64,000 bases of DNA from Crossiella sp. SN42 (GTDB taxonomy: Bacteria > Actinomycetota > Actinomycetes > Mycobacteriales > Pseudonocardiaceae): the NCBI RefSeq assembly GCF_023897065.1, contig NZ_JAMHIV010000026.1:101381-165380 (forward strand). Direction: 5' to 3'. Numbering within the stretch: the first letter of the stretch is position 1; each line of letters begins with the position of its first letter. The position numbers and the translations under genes are program-made. Below the pieces are notes generated by a model. That model was not told the DNA's origin. It ran no database searches and saw nothing but the letters and a program-made list of their open reading frames with translations. Below, in pieces: positions 35,009-44,006 of this stretch.

Positions 35009-37300
35009 ATGTCCAGGATCAGCTCCGCCCTCGCCAGGAGCCGCCGGGCGCTCGCCGCCGGCACGGCCCTGTTGCTCCTTCCCCTGCTCGGACTCACCGC
35101 CCTCGCCCCCGCGGCCAGCGCCGCCGCCGGGCTCACCGCGACCTATTCCGGCGCGGACCGGCAGGGCAAGTACGTCATCAGCAACCCCACCGCCGCGGCG
35201 ATCACCGGCTGGAAGATCGAGTTCGACCTGCCGGCCGGCACCACGGTGAGCAACACCTGGTACGGCAAGACCACGGTGTCCGGCAACCGGGTCACCATCG
35301 ACCACGAGCACTACAACGCCAGGGTCAACCCGGGCGCGACCACCGAGCCGTACAGCCCGACGTTCCAGCTCACCGGGACCGGGGCGCCCGCGAACTGCCG
35401 GATCAACGGCAACAAGTGCGACGGCGCGGCCGACCGCGGCCCGGAGGCCCCGACCGGCCTGCGCGGCACCGGCAAGACCACCAAGACCGTCACCCTGGCC
35501 TGGACCGCCTCCGTGGCCGGTGACTTCCCGGTCGCGGGCTACGAGATCACCGGCGGCGCCGGCGTGGTGCCGGTGACCGGGACCTCCGGCACGGTGACCG
35601 GGCTGACCCCGAACACCGACTACTCCTTCACCGTCAAGGCCCGCGACACCAGGGGCAACCTCTCCCCGGCCAGCGCGGCGGTCACCGTGCGCACCAACAA
35701 CCCCGGCGACGACACCCAGCCGCCGACCGTGCCCGGCAACCTTCGCAGCACCGGCAAGACCTCCACCAGCGTCGCGCTGGCCTGGAACGCCTCCACCGAC
35801 AACTCGGGTATCGCGAACTACGACATATATCGCGATGGTGTATATACCGCGACCGTGACCGGCACAGCGTCCACTGTGGACGGTCTGTCGCCGAGCACCG
35901 CCTACCGGTTCACCGTGCGGGCAAGGGACAACTACGACAACCAGTCCGCGCTGAGCAACGAGGTCGCGGTGACCACCGACGACCTGGTCGGCAACGGCAA
36001 ACACGCCAGGGTCGGCTACTTCGTGCAGTGGGGCATCTATGGCCGCCAGTTCTTCGTGCGCAACCTGGACACCAGCGGCGCCGCAGCCAAGCTGACCCAC
36101 ATCAACTACGCCTTCGCCAACATCGACCCGGTCAACCTGACCTGTCTGCAGGGCGTCACCAAGGGCACCAGCGCCGACCCGCAGGACCCGAACCAGGGCG
36201 ACGGGGCGGGCGACGCCGAGGCCGACTACAGCCGTCCGTTCGCCGCCGGGCAGTCGGTGGACGGGGTGGCCGACACCGGCTGGGAACCGTTGCGCGGCAA
36301 CTACAACCAGCTCCGCAAGCTCAAGGCCAAGCACCCGCACCTGAAGGTGTTGATCTCACTGGGCGGCTGGACCTACTCGAAGTACTTCTCCGACGTGGCC
36401 GCCACCGACGCGGCCCGCAAGAAGTTCGTCAGCAGCTGCCTCGACATCTACATCAAGGGCAACCTGCCCACCTACAACGGCGCGGGCGGCCCTGGCTCGG
36501 CCGCGGGCATCTTCGACGGCATCGACCTGGACTGGGAGTGGCCGGGCGCCGAAGGGCACGCGGGCAACCACATCAGCCCCAACGACAAGCGCAACAACAC
36601 CCTGCTGGTGGCGGAGTTCCGGCGGCAGCTGGACGCGCTGGGCCAGCAGACCAAGAAGCAGTACCAGCTGACCGCCTTCACCCCCGCCGACCCGGCCAAG
36701 GTCGACGCGGGCTGGGAGATCTCCGGACCCGACCACGTCTTCAAGTACCTCGACATGGCCAACGTCCAGGGCTACGACTTCCACGGCGCGGGCAGCGACA
36801 ACTCCTGGGAGCCCAAACGAACCGGCCACCAGGGCAACCTGTACACCGACACCGAGGACCCGTACAACGTCCACTTCAGCGTGGAGAACGCGGTCAACCA
36901 CTACCTCAAGGCCGGGGTGAACCCCCGCAAGCTCACCATCGGCTTCGCCTACTACGGCCGCGGCTGGCAGCAGGTCACCGACGGCGGCAAGAAGGGCGAG
37001 TGGCAGGCCGCGAACGGGGCCGCGCCAGGCCAGTTCGCCGAGGAGGCCGGCACCAGGGGCTACAGCAACCTGCTCGCCAGCGTGCCCGGCATGACGATTC
37101 ACCACGATGAGCAGTCGGTGTCCACCTACGGCTACACCGGCAACAACGGCCAGTGGTGGAGCTTCGACGACGCCTGGTCGATCGGCAAGAAGACGGCCTG
37201 GCTGAAGAGCAAGAACCTGCTGGGCGCGATGGTGTGGGAGATGTCCGGGGACACCGGCAACGGAGCCCTCACCACGGCGCTGGACAACGGGCTGCGCTGA
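35009..37300 (+). CDS. Secreted GH18 chitinase with CBM2 and two FnIII domains
   Basis: 763 residues. Order: signal peptide (1-38, ending PAASA), a family 2 chitin/cellulose-binding module (about 39-145, ATYSGADRQGKYVISNPTAA), two fibronectin III domains (about 148-232 and 243-325), and a GH18 barrel (about 330-763). The catalytic motif FDGIDLDWEWPG (near 505) holds the acid Glu and its Asp partners, and VGYFVQWGIYGRQF opens the barrel. It cleaves beta-1,4 GlcNAc links in chitin outside the cell. A DasR box controls it. Confidence 0.95.
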   Translation: MSRISSALARSRRALAAGTALLLLPLLGLTALAPAASAAAGLTATYSGADRQGKYVISNPTAAAITGWKIEFDLPAGTTVSNTWYGKTTVSGNRVTIDHEHYNARVNPGATTEPYSPTFQLTGTGAPANCRINGNKCDGAADRGPEAPTGLRGTGKTTKTVTLAWTASVAGDFPVAGYEITGGAGVVPVTGTSGTVTGLTPNTDYSFTVKARDTRGNLSPASAAVTVRTNNPGDDTQPPTVPGNLRSTGKTSTSVALAWNASTDNSGIANYDIYRDGVYTATVTGTASTVDGLSPSTAYRFTVRARDNYDNQSALSNEVAVTTDDLVGNGKHARVGYFVQWGIYGRQFFVRNLDTSGAAAKLTHINYAFANIDPVNLTCLQGVTKGTSADPQDPNQGDGAGDAEADYSRPFAAGQSVDGVADTGWEPLRGNYNQLRKLKAKHPHLKVLISLGGWTYSKYFSDVAATDAARKKFVSSCLDIYIKGNLPTYNGAGGPGSAAGIFDGIDLDWEWPGAEGHAGNHISPNDKRNNTLLVAEFRRQLDALGQQTKKQYQLTAFTPADPAKVDAGWEISGPDHVFKYLDMANVQGYDFHGAGSDNSWEPKRTGHQGNLYTDTEDPYNVHFSVENAVNHYLKAGVNPRKLTIGFAYYGRGWQQVTDGGKKGEWQAANGAAPGQFAEEAGTRGYSNLLASVPGMTIHHDEQSVSTYGYTGNNGQWWSFDDAWSIGKKTAWLKSKNLLGAMVWEMSGDTGNGALTTALDNGLR

Positions 37301-37348
37301 GCACGCGGCGGGGGCGGGCCGGTCCGGCTCGCCTCCGCCGCCAGCGAG

Positions 37349-38605
37349 CTAGGCCGCCCGCGCCGGGTCCGCCTGCAGCGGCGGGGGTTCGGCGGGGCTG
37401 GTCAGCCGCAGCGCGTACACGCAGCTCACCACGATGAACACCAGCGCCACCAGCACATAGCTGTTGCCGAGCAGGTTCTGCCCGAGCGTCCACTTCAGCT
37501 CTTGGTCCTCGCCCTTGGGCAGGTACTGGTGCGGTCCGAAGCCGAAGATCAGCGCCAGCGGCAGGCCGATGGCCAGCAGGCGGACCCTGGCGGCCGCGGT
37601 CTGGGCGATCTTGACCGCCAGCAGCACGACCACCGGGCCGATCCACACCCAGTGGTGCGACCAGGACACCGGTGAGGCGAGCAGGCCGGCGGTGGCCACC
37701 ACCAGCAGCGCGTGCAGGTCCTGGCCCGCGGCGCGCAGCCGGTAAACGGCCAGTGCGGCCACCGCGGCGATCGCCAGCGCCAGGACCAGCCACAGCACCG
37801 AGGAGTCCAGGCCGATGCGGGAGATCACGCCGCGCACGGACTGGTTGTTGGCGTAGACCGGCGAGCCGATGCGGCCCGGGTCGATCAGCGTGTGGAACCA
37901 GTACTGCACCGAGTTGCCCGGCGAGAGCAGGAAGCCGAGGGCGCCGAAGCCGAGGAAGGAGCCGACCGCGACGAACATCGGCCGCCACTGGAGCTTGACC
38001 AGGAAGTACAGCAGGAAGGCCAGTGGGGTGAGCTTGATCGCGGCGGCCAGGCCGATCATCATGCCGCGTGGCCACGGGGTCTTCTTCATCAGGCAGTCGG
38101 CCGCGATCATCACCATCAGGATCAGGTTGACCTGGCCGAACATCAGCGTCTCGCGGATGGGCTCCAGCACCACGCAGGCCAGGCCGATCACCGAGGCGAC
38201 GTACCACGCGGTGCGGGGCTCCAGGCCCAGTCGCCTGCCCACCATCGCGCCGGTGCCGAACAGGGCCAGCAGGCTGAGCACCGCGAAGAGCACCGCGCTC
38301 ACCCAGAACGGCAGCAGGCCCACCGGCGCGAACAGCACCGCGGCCAGCGGCGGGTAGGTGAAGGGCAGCGGGAAGTCCAGGTGGAACGGGCGCGGGAAGC
38401 TCGGTTCGTACAGGCTCAGCCCGTTCAGCCAGGTCAGCCCGCCGGCGCGGTAGACCTGCAGGTCGAGGTAGAAGAACGGCTTGCCGATGTTGAACAACGT
38501 GATGAGACCGAACCCCGCGGCCAGCATCAGGGCGACCGCGGCTGGCAGACGCCAGGCGGGCGCGGCGTTCGACGCTGAAATGTTGACCTTGGAGATGTCC
38601 CTCAC
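37349..38605 (-). CDS. GT87-family (DUF2029) membrane mannosyltransferase, copy 1
   Basis: 418 residues with about ten hydrophobic helices. The GT-C signature loop is LDLQVYRAGGLTWLNGLSLY (near 47-66), where an Asp-containing loop faces outside, then FPLPFTYPPLAAVLFAPVG. Enzymes of this family, including PimE, add mannose from polyprenyl-phosphate-mannose to lipids or polysaccharides at the outer membrane face. It is a paralogue of the gene at 40734-42005 and shares its YRAGGL and FTYPPL motifs. Confidence 0.87.
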   Translation of the reverse strand: MRDISKVNISASNAAPAWRLPAAVALMLAAGFGLITLFNIGKPFFYLDLQVYRAGGLTWLNGLSLYEPSFPRPFHLDFPLPFTYPPLAAVLFAPVGLLPFWVSAVLFAVLSLLALFGTGAMVGRRLGLEPRTAWYVASVIGLACVVLEPIRETLMFGQVNLILMVMIAADCLMKKTPWPRGMMIGLAAAIKLTPLAFLLYFLVKLQWRPMFVAVGSFLGFGALGFLLSPGNSVQYWFHTLIDPGRIGSPVYANNQSVRGVISRIGLDSSVLWLVLALAIAAVAALAVYRLRAAGQDLHALLVVATAGLLASPVSWSHHWVWIGPVVVLLAVKIAQTAAARVRLLAIGLPLALIFGFGPHQYLPKGEDQELKWTLGQNLLGNSYVLVALVFIVVSCVYALRLTSPAEPPPLQADPARAA

Positions 38606-38830
38606 CCCGAACTTCTGGCGGCGCTGCTACTCCGGGCGAGGGTACCCAACACCGGTTTCACACCCGCGTCATGGTCGCCGTGCTGGCCCGTCACGTAGTT
38701 GTGACCGCGGGAACACCGCGGGTCATGGGACCCTGACAGGATGCGTGACTTTCCCACGAGGTGCCGTGCACGGGCCGTAATCTACCCACTCACGGTTGGC
38801 CTAGGAAACTAGTTCTCCTCAGCGACGAAA

Positions 38831-38867
38831 GCGCACGTTTGCGCACACATGAGCTACTCTGTGCGCA
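38831..38867. promoter_or_regulatory. Inverted and direct repeats at the toxin-antitoxin promoter
   Basis: TGCGCACA (38840-38847) and TGTGCGCA (38860-38867) are perfect inverted arms 12 bp apart, with an extra half-site GCGCAC at 38831. The right arm abuts ATG 38867 and the repeats straddle the alternative ATG at 38849. The layout suits autoregulation by the HTH antitoxin. Confidence 0.6.
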
Positions 38868-39451
38868 TGAGCATTGCGTTGGAGGATGTCTTGGCCAGAG
38901 CCGGACTGCGGGTCACCGCCACCGAGTTCCTGTCCCTGGTGGAGGACGCCGCACGCAAGCTGGCACCGCCGCACCCGGACCCCGGGGCGTACTTCTCCGC
39001 TGATCAGCGCGCTGCGCTGGCCGCGGTCGGGGTCGACCTGAGCCCGAGGGCCGACGGCGAGCGCGACCCCAGGGCGAAGGCGGTGGCCTCCCAGGCGGTG
39101 CTGCGCGACTCCGCGATGACCGTGGCCGAAGCGGCCGAACGGGTGGGCGTGGACACCAGCCGGATCCGGCACCGGGTGAGCGCCGGTCGGCTCACCGGGT
39201 GGAAGGACCGCGGCGGCTGGCGACTGCCCGCCTGGCAGTTCACCGACAGCGGGGTGCTGCCCGGTCTGGGTATGGTGCTGGCGAAGGTGCCTGCCGACCA
39301 GCCCCAGATGGTGGTCGCGGCGTTCATGACGACCCCCCAGGAGGACCTGCTGCTCGGCGACCGGCCGACCTCCCCCCGCGACTGGCTGCTTGCCGGTGGT
39401 GACCCGCGCCGGGTCGCGACGCTGGCCTCGACGCTGGGGACGCCGGCCTGA
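38867..39451 (+). CDS. HTH antitoxin-like protein partnered with a RES toxin
   Basis: 194 residues from ATG 38867; ATG 38849 would add six but lies inside the operator-like repeats. The centre carries an excisionase/MerR-type HTH (MTVAEAAERVGVDTSRIRHR, near 83-102, then GGWRLPAWQF). The C-terminus (TSPRDWLLAGGDPRRVATLA) resembles the toxin-binding segment of Xre/MbcA-type antitoxins. It is followed 62 bp later by a RES-domain gene. It is inferred to neutralise that toxin and repress the pair. Confidence 0.82.
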   Translation: MSIALEDVLARAGLRVTATEFLSLVEDAARKLAPPHPDPGAYFSADQRAALAAVGVDLSPRADGERDPRAKAVASQAVLRDSAMTVAEAAERVGVDTSRIRHRVSAGRLTGWKDRGGWRLPAWQFTDSGVLPGLGMVLAKVPADQPQMVVAAFMTTPQEDLLLGDRPTSPRDWLLAGGDPRRVATLASTLGTPA

Positions 39452-39513
39452 TGGTCCACTGAGACCACCCAGGTAAGCGACTTCACGCGAGACCAGCGAA
39501 CAGGACACACGAC

Positions 39514-40170
39514 TTGGCCCGGCTTCCTCCGCCGCCGACTCCGGCTGCGCTGCAAGCGTTGCTGCGCCGAACCGAGGACGTCGTCGCCGTACACCGCGCG
39601 ACCCGTCTGGTGCGCATCTTCGCCGCGGGCGGCACCCACCCACAGCGGTGGAACTCCTTCCGGTACGCCGGACCGCTCCCGCACGCCCGGTTCGACCCGC
39701 ACCCGGCCACCCTGGACGGCCGCCCGATCGAGACCCACGAGCACGGCGTGCTCTACTTCGGTCTCTCGGTGCGCACCAGCGTCGCCGAGGTCTACCAGGC
39801 CACCTCCACGGTGGACCGGCGCACCCGCAGCCCGCACCTGGTGGTGCTGCGCCCGCGCCGCACGCTGCGCCTGCTGGACCTCTCCGGCCTCTGGCCCACC
39901 AGGGCGGGCGCCTCGCAGTCGATCAGCACCGGCCCCAAGGACCGCACCCAGGCCTGGGCCAGGGCGATCCGCGCGGCCTACCCGGAACTGGACGGGCTCT
40001 GGTACCGCTCCTCGATGGACACCGGCAACCCGGCGATCTGCCTGTGGGACCCGCCGGGCATGAGCGCGCTGCCGATCGCGCCGGACGTGCTGCTGCCGCT
40101 GGACCACCCGGGCCTGGACCTGCCGCTGGCCCGGATCTGCGAGGAGCTCAACTACACCCTGCTCGGCTGA
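39514..40170 (+). CDS. RES-domain toxin (NAD+ phosphorylase/ADP-ribosyltransferase fold)
   Basis: 218 residues from a TTG start; no better start is in frame near the domain. The RES pattern is present: VAVHRATRLVRIFAAGG with the first Arg, HARFDPHP, then EHGVLYFGLSVRTSVAEVYQ, and DGLWYRSSMDTGNPAICLWD near the end. RES toxins such as mycobacterial MbcT degrade NAD+ by phosphorolysis. It is placed with its HTH partner between two mannosyltransferase paralogues, suggesting insertion as a module. Confidence 0.85.
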   Translation: MARLPPPPTPAALQALLRRTEDVVAVHRATRLVRIFAAGGTHPQRWNSFRYAGPLPHARFDPHPATLDGRPIETHEHGVLYFGLSVRTSVAEVYQATSTVDRRTRSPHLVVLRPRRTLRLLDLSGLWPTRAGASQSISTGPKDRTQAWARAIRAAYPELDGLWYRSSMDTGNPAICLWDPPGMSALPIAPDVLLPLDHPGLDLPLARICEELNYTLLG

Positions 40171-40176
40171 GGAAAG

Positions 40177-40200
40177 GGCCCCGGCGGGGAGGCCGGGGCC
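40177..40200. terminator. Bidirectional hairpin terminator
   Basis: GGCCCCGGC (40177-40185) pairs with GCCGGGGCC (40192-40200) across a 6-base loop, between the convergent toxin and acetyltransferase stops. Confidence 0.8.
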
Positions 40201-40212
40201 ACTGGGCTGGAA

Positions 40213-40737
40213 TCAGGCCGTGCGGGGCAGGTAGCTCGGCAACCTGAGCCGGTAGCGGCAGGTGGGGATCTCCTGCTCCTGGAGGCAGTCGGCGCGGACC
40301 GCGCCGTCGGGGCGCCAGCCGTGCGCCCGGTAGAAGTTGCGGGCCAGCATGTTGGCCTGGAACACCCACAGCTCGGCGTGGGTGTGGCCGAGCGCGGCGA
40401 GGTGCCGCAGCCCGGCGTGGTGCACCGCGCGGCCCGCGCCGGTGCCCCACAGTTTCGGGTCGCCGTAGTGGGCGACCAGTTCTCCGGTCCCGTTCTCGTT
40501 CTCCCGGACCGCGCAGTACGCGCCGATCCGGCCGGTCCGGTCCTCGGCGACGAAGACCGTGTCCGCTCCTGGCCTGCTCAGCCAGGTTTCCCAGCCGGGG
40601 GCCCGGCGCTGCGAGCTCATTTGGTCGAGCAGCTCGTCAGCGACGATGCCTCGATAGGCGTACTGCCAGCTCAGCACGTTGATACGGGCGATCTCCGCCG
40701 CATCCGCCGGTTCTGCCTGGCGCACCGTCCATGTCAT
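40213..40737 (-). CDS. GNAT-family N-acetyltransferase
   Basis: 174 residues from ATG 40737. GNAT motif A is DPKLWGTGAGRAVHHAGLRH (near 92-111), the acetyl-CoA pyrophosphate loop, followed by AELWVFQANMLARNFYRAHG. The opening (VRQAEPADAAEIARINVLSW) is typical. Its start overlaps the upstream mannosyltransferase stop by 4 bp. Substrate unknown. Confidence 0.88.
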   Translation of the reverse strand: MTWTVRQAEPADAAEIARINVLSWQYAYRGIVADELLDQMSSQRRAPGWETWLSRPGADTVFVAEDRTGRIGAYCAVRENENGTGELVAHYGDPKLWGTGAGRAVHHAGLRHLAALGHTHAELWVFQANMLARNFYRAHGWRPDGAVRADCLQEQEIPTCRYRLRLPSYLPRTA

Positions 40738-42005
40738 GACAAGAGCCTGCGGGACGGCACCGGCTCCAGGCCAGGCATTTTCCCGCTCTCCCGCCGCAAG
40801 TGCACGGTGACCAGCACCAACGCGCCCACGAAGATCAGCATGAACACGTTGCGGGTGAGCACCTGCAACGGACCGGAGTCCCAGGAGAACAGGCCCTTGC
40901 CCGGTTCCTGGGAGGACCCGAACGGCGTCCACTGGGTGAACCAGCAGAAGGCCAGCAGGTACCCGCCCGCCAGCAGCGGCAGGCCGAGGGCGCGTTCCCC
41001 GGTCAGCACCAGGTTGAGCGCGAAGACCAGCAGCGGCACGAACCACACCCAGTGGTGCTCCCAGGAGAACGGGGACACCGCACAGCCGGTCAGCCCGACC
41101 ACCGTCCAGCTCAGCAGCGTCTCCCCGCGCCGGTGCGCCTGCCAGGCGACCGCGAACCCGGCGATCCCGGCCAGCCCCGCGGCCAGCAGCCAGGGCCAGC
41201 TCGCCGGCTGGTTGGTGCCCGCGAAACGGGCCAGCGTGCCGGCCAGGGACTGGTTGCTGCTGGATGCCAGGTCGCCGATCCGATTGGCGTTGAAGAAGGT
41301 GCTCGTCCAGTACTGCCAGGCGTCGGCGGGCACCACCAGGAAGCCGAGCGCGACCGTGCCGAGGAAGGTCAGCACCGCCGTGCCCGCGGCCCGGAACCGG
41401 CCGGTGACCAGCAGGAAGGCGATGAAGATCACCGGGGTGAGCTTGAACCCGGCGGCCAGCCCGATGCCCACGCCTTGCCAGCGCGAGCCCGCGCGCACCG
41501 AACGGGCGTCCCAGAGCACCAGCAGCATCAGCAGCAGGTTGACCTGGCCCAGCGCCACGGTCAGCCACACCGGCTCCAGCCACAGCGCGAACCCGGCCAC
41601 CAGCACCGAGACCAGCCACGCGGTCCGGTCGGCCCGGTAGCCCAGCAGCAGCCAGCACTGCCGCACCACCAGGACCAGCAGCGCGAAGTGCGCGAGCAGG
41701 GTGAGCACCACCAGCGGGATGATCGGCAGCACGGTCAGCGGCACGAACACCAGCGCCGAGATCGGCGGGTAGGTGAACAGGTTCTGGTAGGTCACCGGCC
41801 CCTGGTAGAGCGCCCTGCCCTCCCAGACGGCCAGGCCGCCGGCGCGGTAGATGTTCATGTCCACCCCGACCGGCGCGGCCTTGGGCCAGAGCAGGAACAT
41901 CGCCCCGTGCAGCAGCACCGCGCCGACCAGGGCGAGGGCGGCCCAGCGGCCCAGGTGCGGTATCCGGCCGATCGAGCGTTCGGACAAGCTGGTCACGACC
42001 GGCAC
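40734..42005 (-). CDS. GT87-family (DUF2029) membrane mannosyltransferase, copy 2
   Basis: 423 residues, about ten helices. VDMNIYRAGGLAVWEGRALY (near 53-72) is the same signature loop as the copy at 37349-38605, then FTYPPISALVFVPL. It probably extends a cell-envelope glycan or lipomannan with polyprenyl-linked mannose. It ends in the GNAT gene start (ATGA) and begins one base before the S9 peptidase stop on the same strand, so peptidase, transferase and GNAT form one run. Confidence 0.87.
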   Translation of the reverse strand: MPVVTSLSERSIGRIPHLGRWAALALVGAVLLHGAMFLLWPKAAPVGVDMNIYRAGGLAVWEGRALYQGPVTYQNLFTYPPISALVFVPLTVLPIIPLVVLTLLAHFALLVLVVRQCWLLLGYRADRTAWLVSVLVAGFALWLEPVWLTVALGQVNLLLMLLVLWDARSVRAGSRWQGVGIGLAAGFKLTPVIFIAFLLVTGRFRAAGTAVLTFLGTVALGFLVVPADAWQYWTSTFFNANRIGDLASSSNQSLAGTLARFAGTNQPASWPWLLAAGLAGIAGFAVAWQAHRRGETLLSWTVVGLTGCAVSPFSWEHHWVWFVPLLVFALNLVLTGERALGLPLLAGGYLLAFCWFTQWTPFGSSQEPGKGLFSWDSGPLQVLTRNVFMLIFVGALVLVTVHLRRESGKMPGLEPVPSRRLLS

Positions 42006-42006
42006 C

Positions 42007-43953
42007 CTAGAGCAGGTGGCGGGACCACCATTCCAGGACCGCGTCGAAGCGCTGCACCCGGTGCTTCGGCCGCCCGCTCCTGGTCAGCTCGTGCCCCTCG
42101 CCGGGGAAGAGCAGCAGCTCCGAGGGCGTGCCGTTGCGTTGCAGGGCCACGAACATCCGCTGGGCCTGCTCCACCGGGCAGCGCCAGTCCTGTTCGGAGT
42201 GCGCGATCAGGAACGGGATGGTGATCTTGTCCGCGTGCGTGAGCGGGCTCTGCCTGCGCCGGGTCTCCTCGTCCTTGCCGTAGGCGTCGGCGAACCACCA
42301 GCCGATGTCGGAGGAGCCGACGAAGGAGTCCCAGGCGTTGAGCGCGCGCTCGCTCCAGGCCGCGCGGAAGCGCTCGCCGTGGTGCGCGGCCAGCCAGCCG
42401 GTCATGAAGCCGCCGTAGGAGCCGCCCATCACGCCCACCCGGTCCGCGTCCAGCTCCGGCGACTCCAGGGCCGCGTCCAGCAACGCGAGCAGGTCACCGG
42501 TGTCCTCGGCCACGCCAAGGCCGGTGCCGGCCACCACCGCGCCGTGCGCCTCGCCGTAGCTGGCCGAGCCGCGCGGGTTGCCCAGCACCACCGCGTACCC
42601 GGCGTCCGCGTAGACCTGGGCCTCGTCGAAGAAGCCCCAGCTGTAGAAGCGGAACGGGCCGCCGTGGATGGACAGCAGCACCGGATGCGGGCCCTCGCCC
42701 TCGGGCAGCATGACCCAGCCGTGCACCGGGTAGCCGTCCGGCGCGGTGGTCTCGATCTCCCGCCAGCCACGCAGCCCCTTGGCCCGCAGCTCGGCGTTGA
42801 AGTCGGTCAGCGTCACCGGGTTCTCGCCCAGCAGCACCACCTCGCCGGGGTTGTCCACAGTGGACACCACCGCGACGGCGCGCCCGCCGTGCGCGGTGAA
42901 GCCGAGCACCGCGGCCCGCTCGCCGGCCAGCAGCGGCAGTTCGGTCAGCGGCGCCTCCTTGGCGCCCGAGGGCACCAGGCGGACCTGCACCGCGCCCCGG
43001 TGCGCCACCGCGACCAGCACGCCACCCTCGACCACCACGGGCGGACCGGGCGCCCGCTCAACCGCGACCGACTCCGCCTCGGTCAACCGTAGCACATGCT
43101 CCGGTTCGCCGTCCAGTCGCAGCGGGGCCGACCACAGGCCCGGGTTGACCGCGACCCAGCGGCCCGGCCGGAAGTGCTCGCCGAGGAAGTACACGGTGTC
43201 CCCGTCGGCCACCGGGTACTCCGCCGAGCCCTCGGTGCGCACCACCAGCACCGGCTCGCCACCGGCCACCGGGACCGCGTAGATGTCGGTGTGGAAGGTG
43301 GGTCCCTCCGCGCCGAGCGCGCGGTGGGCGGTGAACAGCACGTGCCGCCCGTCCGGGGTGAAGCTGACGTCGGCGGCGTCCACGGTCAGCTCGGTGAGCC
43401 GCCGGGGCGGGGTGGTCGCGCCATCGGGTCCCGGCAGGACGGCCACGTGCACCTGGGCCGGTCGGTCGCCGAGGAAGCCGATGCCGTCGAAGCGGTAGGT
43501 CAGGCCGGTGATCCGGCGCGGCGGCTCGGCCTCGGGCCCGACGCCCTTGGCGGTGCCGTAGCGGCCCGGCTCGGGCACCCTGGCGGTGAAGGCCAGCGAA
43601 CCGGAGTCCGGCGCCCAGGCGGGCACACCGGCGCCCAGCGGCAGCTCGGTGAGCCGGACCGGCTCGCCACCGGCGGTGGGCATGACGTAGAGCTGCGGCC
43701 TGGCCTCGGTGCCGGAGTCACCGGCCACCCGCAGGAAGGCCAGCCAGTTGCCGTCCGGGGAGATCCTCGGCTGGGTGTCGGCGAGCCCGGTGCTGATCCG
43801 CCTCGGCGTGCCGCCGGCCAGCGGCACCCGCCACAGCCCGCCCCGGTAGGCGTCGGCGGCGACGTCCGCGCTGGAGACCGCCACCACCAGGTGGTCGCCG
43901 TGCAGGGCGGGGATACCGGGAACTCGCAGAAAAGGAAGATCCTCCGGGCGCAT
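42007..43953 (-). CDS. S9-family prolyl oligopeptidase-like peptidase
   Basis: 648 residues from ATG 43953; a TTG 9 bp earlier is also in frame. An N-terminal beta-propeller (TQPRISPDGNWLAFLRV, DVSFTPDGRHVLFTAH) is followed by the alpha/beta-hydrolase peptidase domain. The nucleophile Ser is in MGGSYGGFMTGWLAAHHGER, with the His in FPGEGHELTRSG. It has no signal peptide. The family releases dipeptides or acyl-amino acids from short peptides. Confidence 0.92.
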   Translation of the reverse strand: MRPEDLPFLRVPGIPALHGDHLVVAVSSADVAADAYRGGLWRVPLAGGTPRRISTGLADTQPRISPDGNWLAFLRVAGDSGTEARPQLYVMPTAGGEPVRLTELPLGAGVPAWAPDSGSLAFTARVPEPGRYGTAKGVGPEAEPPRRITGLTYRFDGIGFLGDRPAQVHVAVLPGPDGATTPPRRLTELTVDAADVSFTPDGRHVLFTAHRALGAEGPTFHTDIYAVPVAGGEPVLVVRTEGSAEYPVADGDTVYFLGEHFRPGRWVAVNPGLWSAPLRLDGEPEHVLRLTEAESVAVERAPGPPVVVEGGVLVAVAHRGAVQVRLVPSGAKEAPLTELPLLAGERAAVLGFTAHGGRAVAVVSTVDNPGEVVLLGENPVTLTDFNAELRAKGLRGWREIETTAPDGYPVHGWVMLPEGEGPHPVLLSIHGGPFRFYSWGFFDEAQVYADAGYAVVLGNPRGSASYGEAHGAVVAGTGLGVAEDTGDLLALLDAALESPELDADRVGVMGGSYGGFMTGWLAAHHGERFRAAWSERALNAWDSFVGSSDIGWWFADAYGKDEETRRRQSPLTHADKITIPFLIAHSEQDWRCPVEQAQRMFVALQRNGTPSELLLFPGEGHELTRSGRPKHRVQRFDAVLEWWSRHLL

Positions 43954-44006
43954 GCGGGCCAAGCTACCCGCCCGGAGGACCTTCCCACGAGCCTTTCAGT
44001 TCGCCG

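Noticed and set aside
42851..42859. DnaA-box-like TTGTCCACA
   Set aside because: It is within the peptidase coding sequence, single, and explained by Ser-Thr-Val-Asp codons that recur elsewhere in the window.
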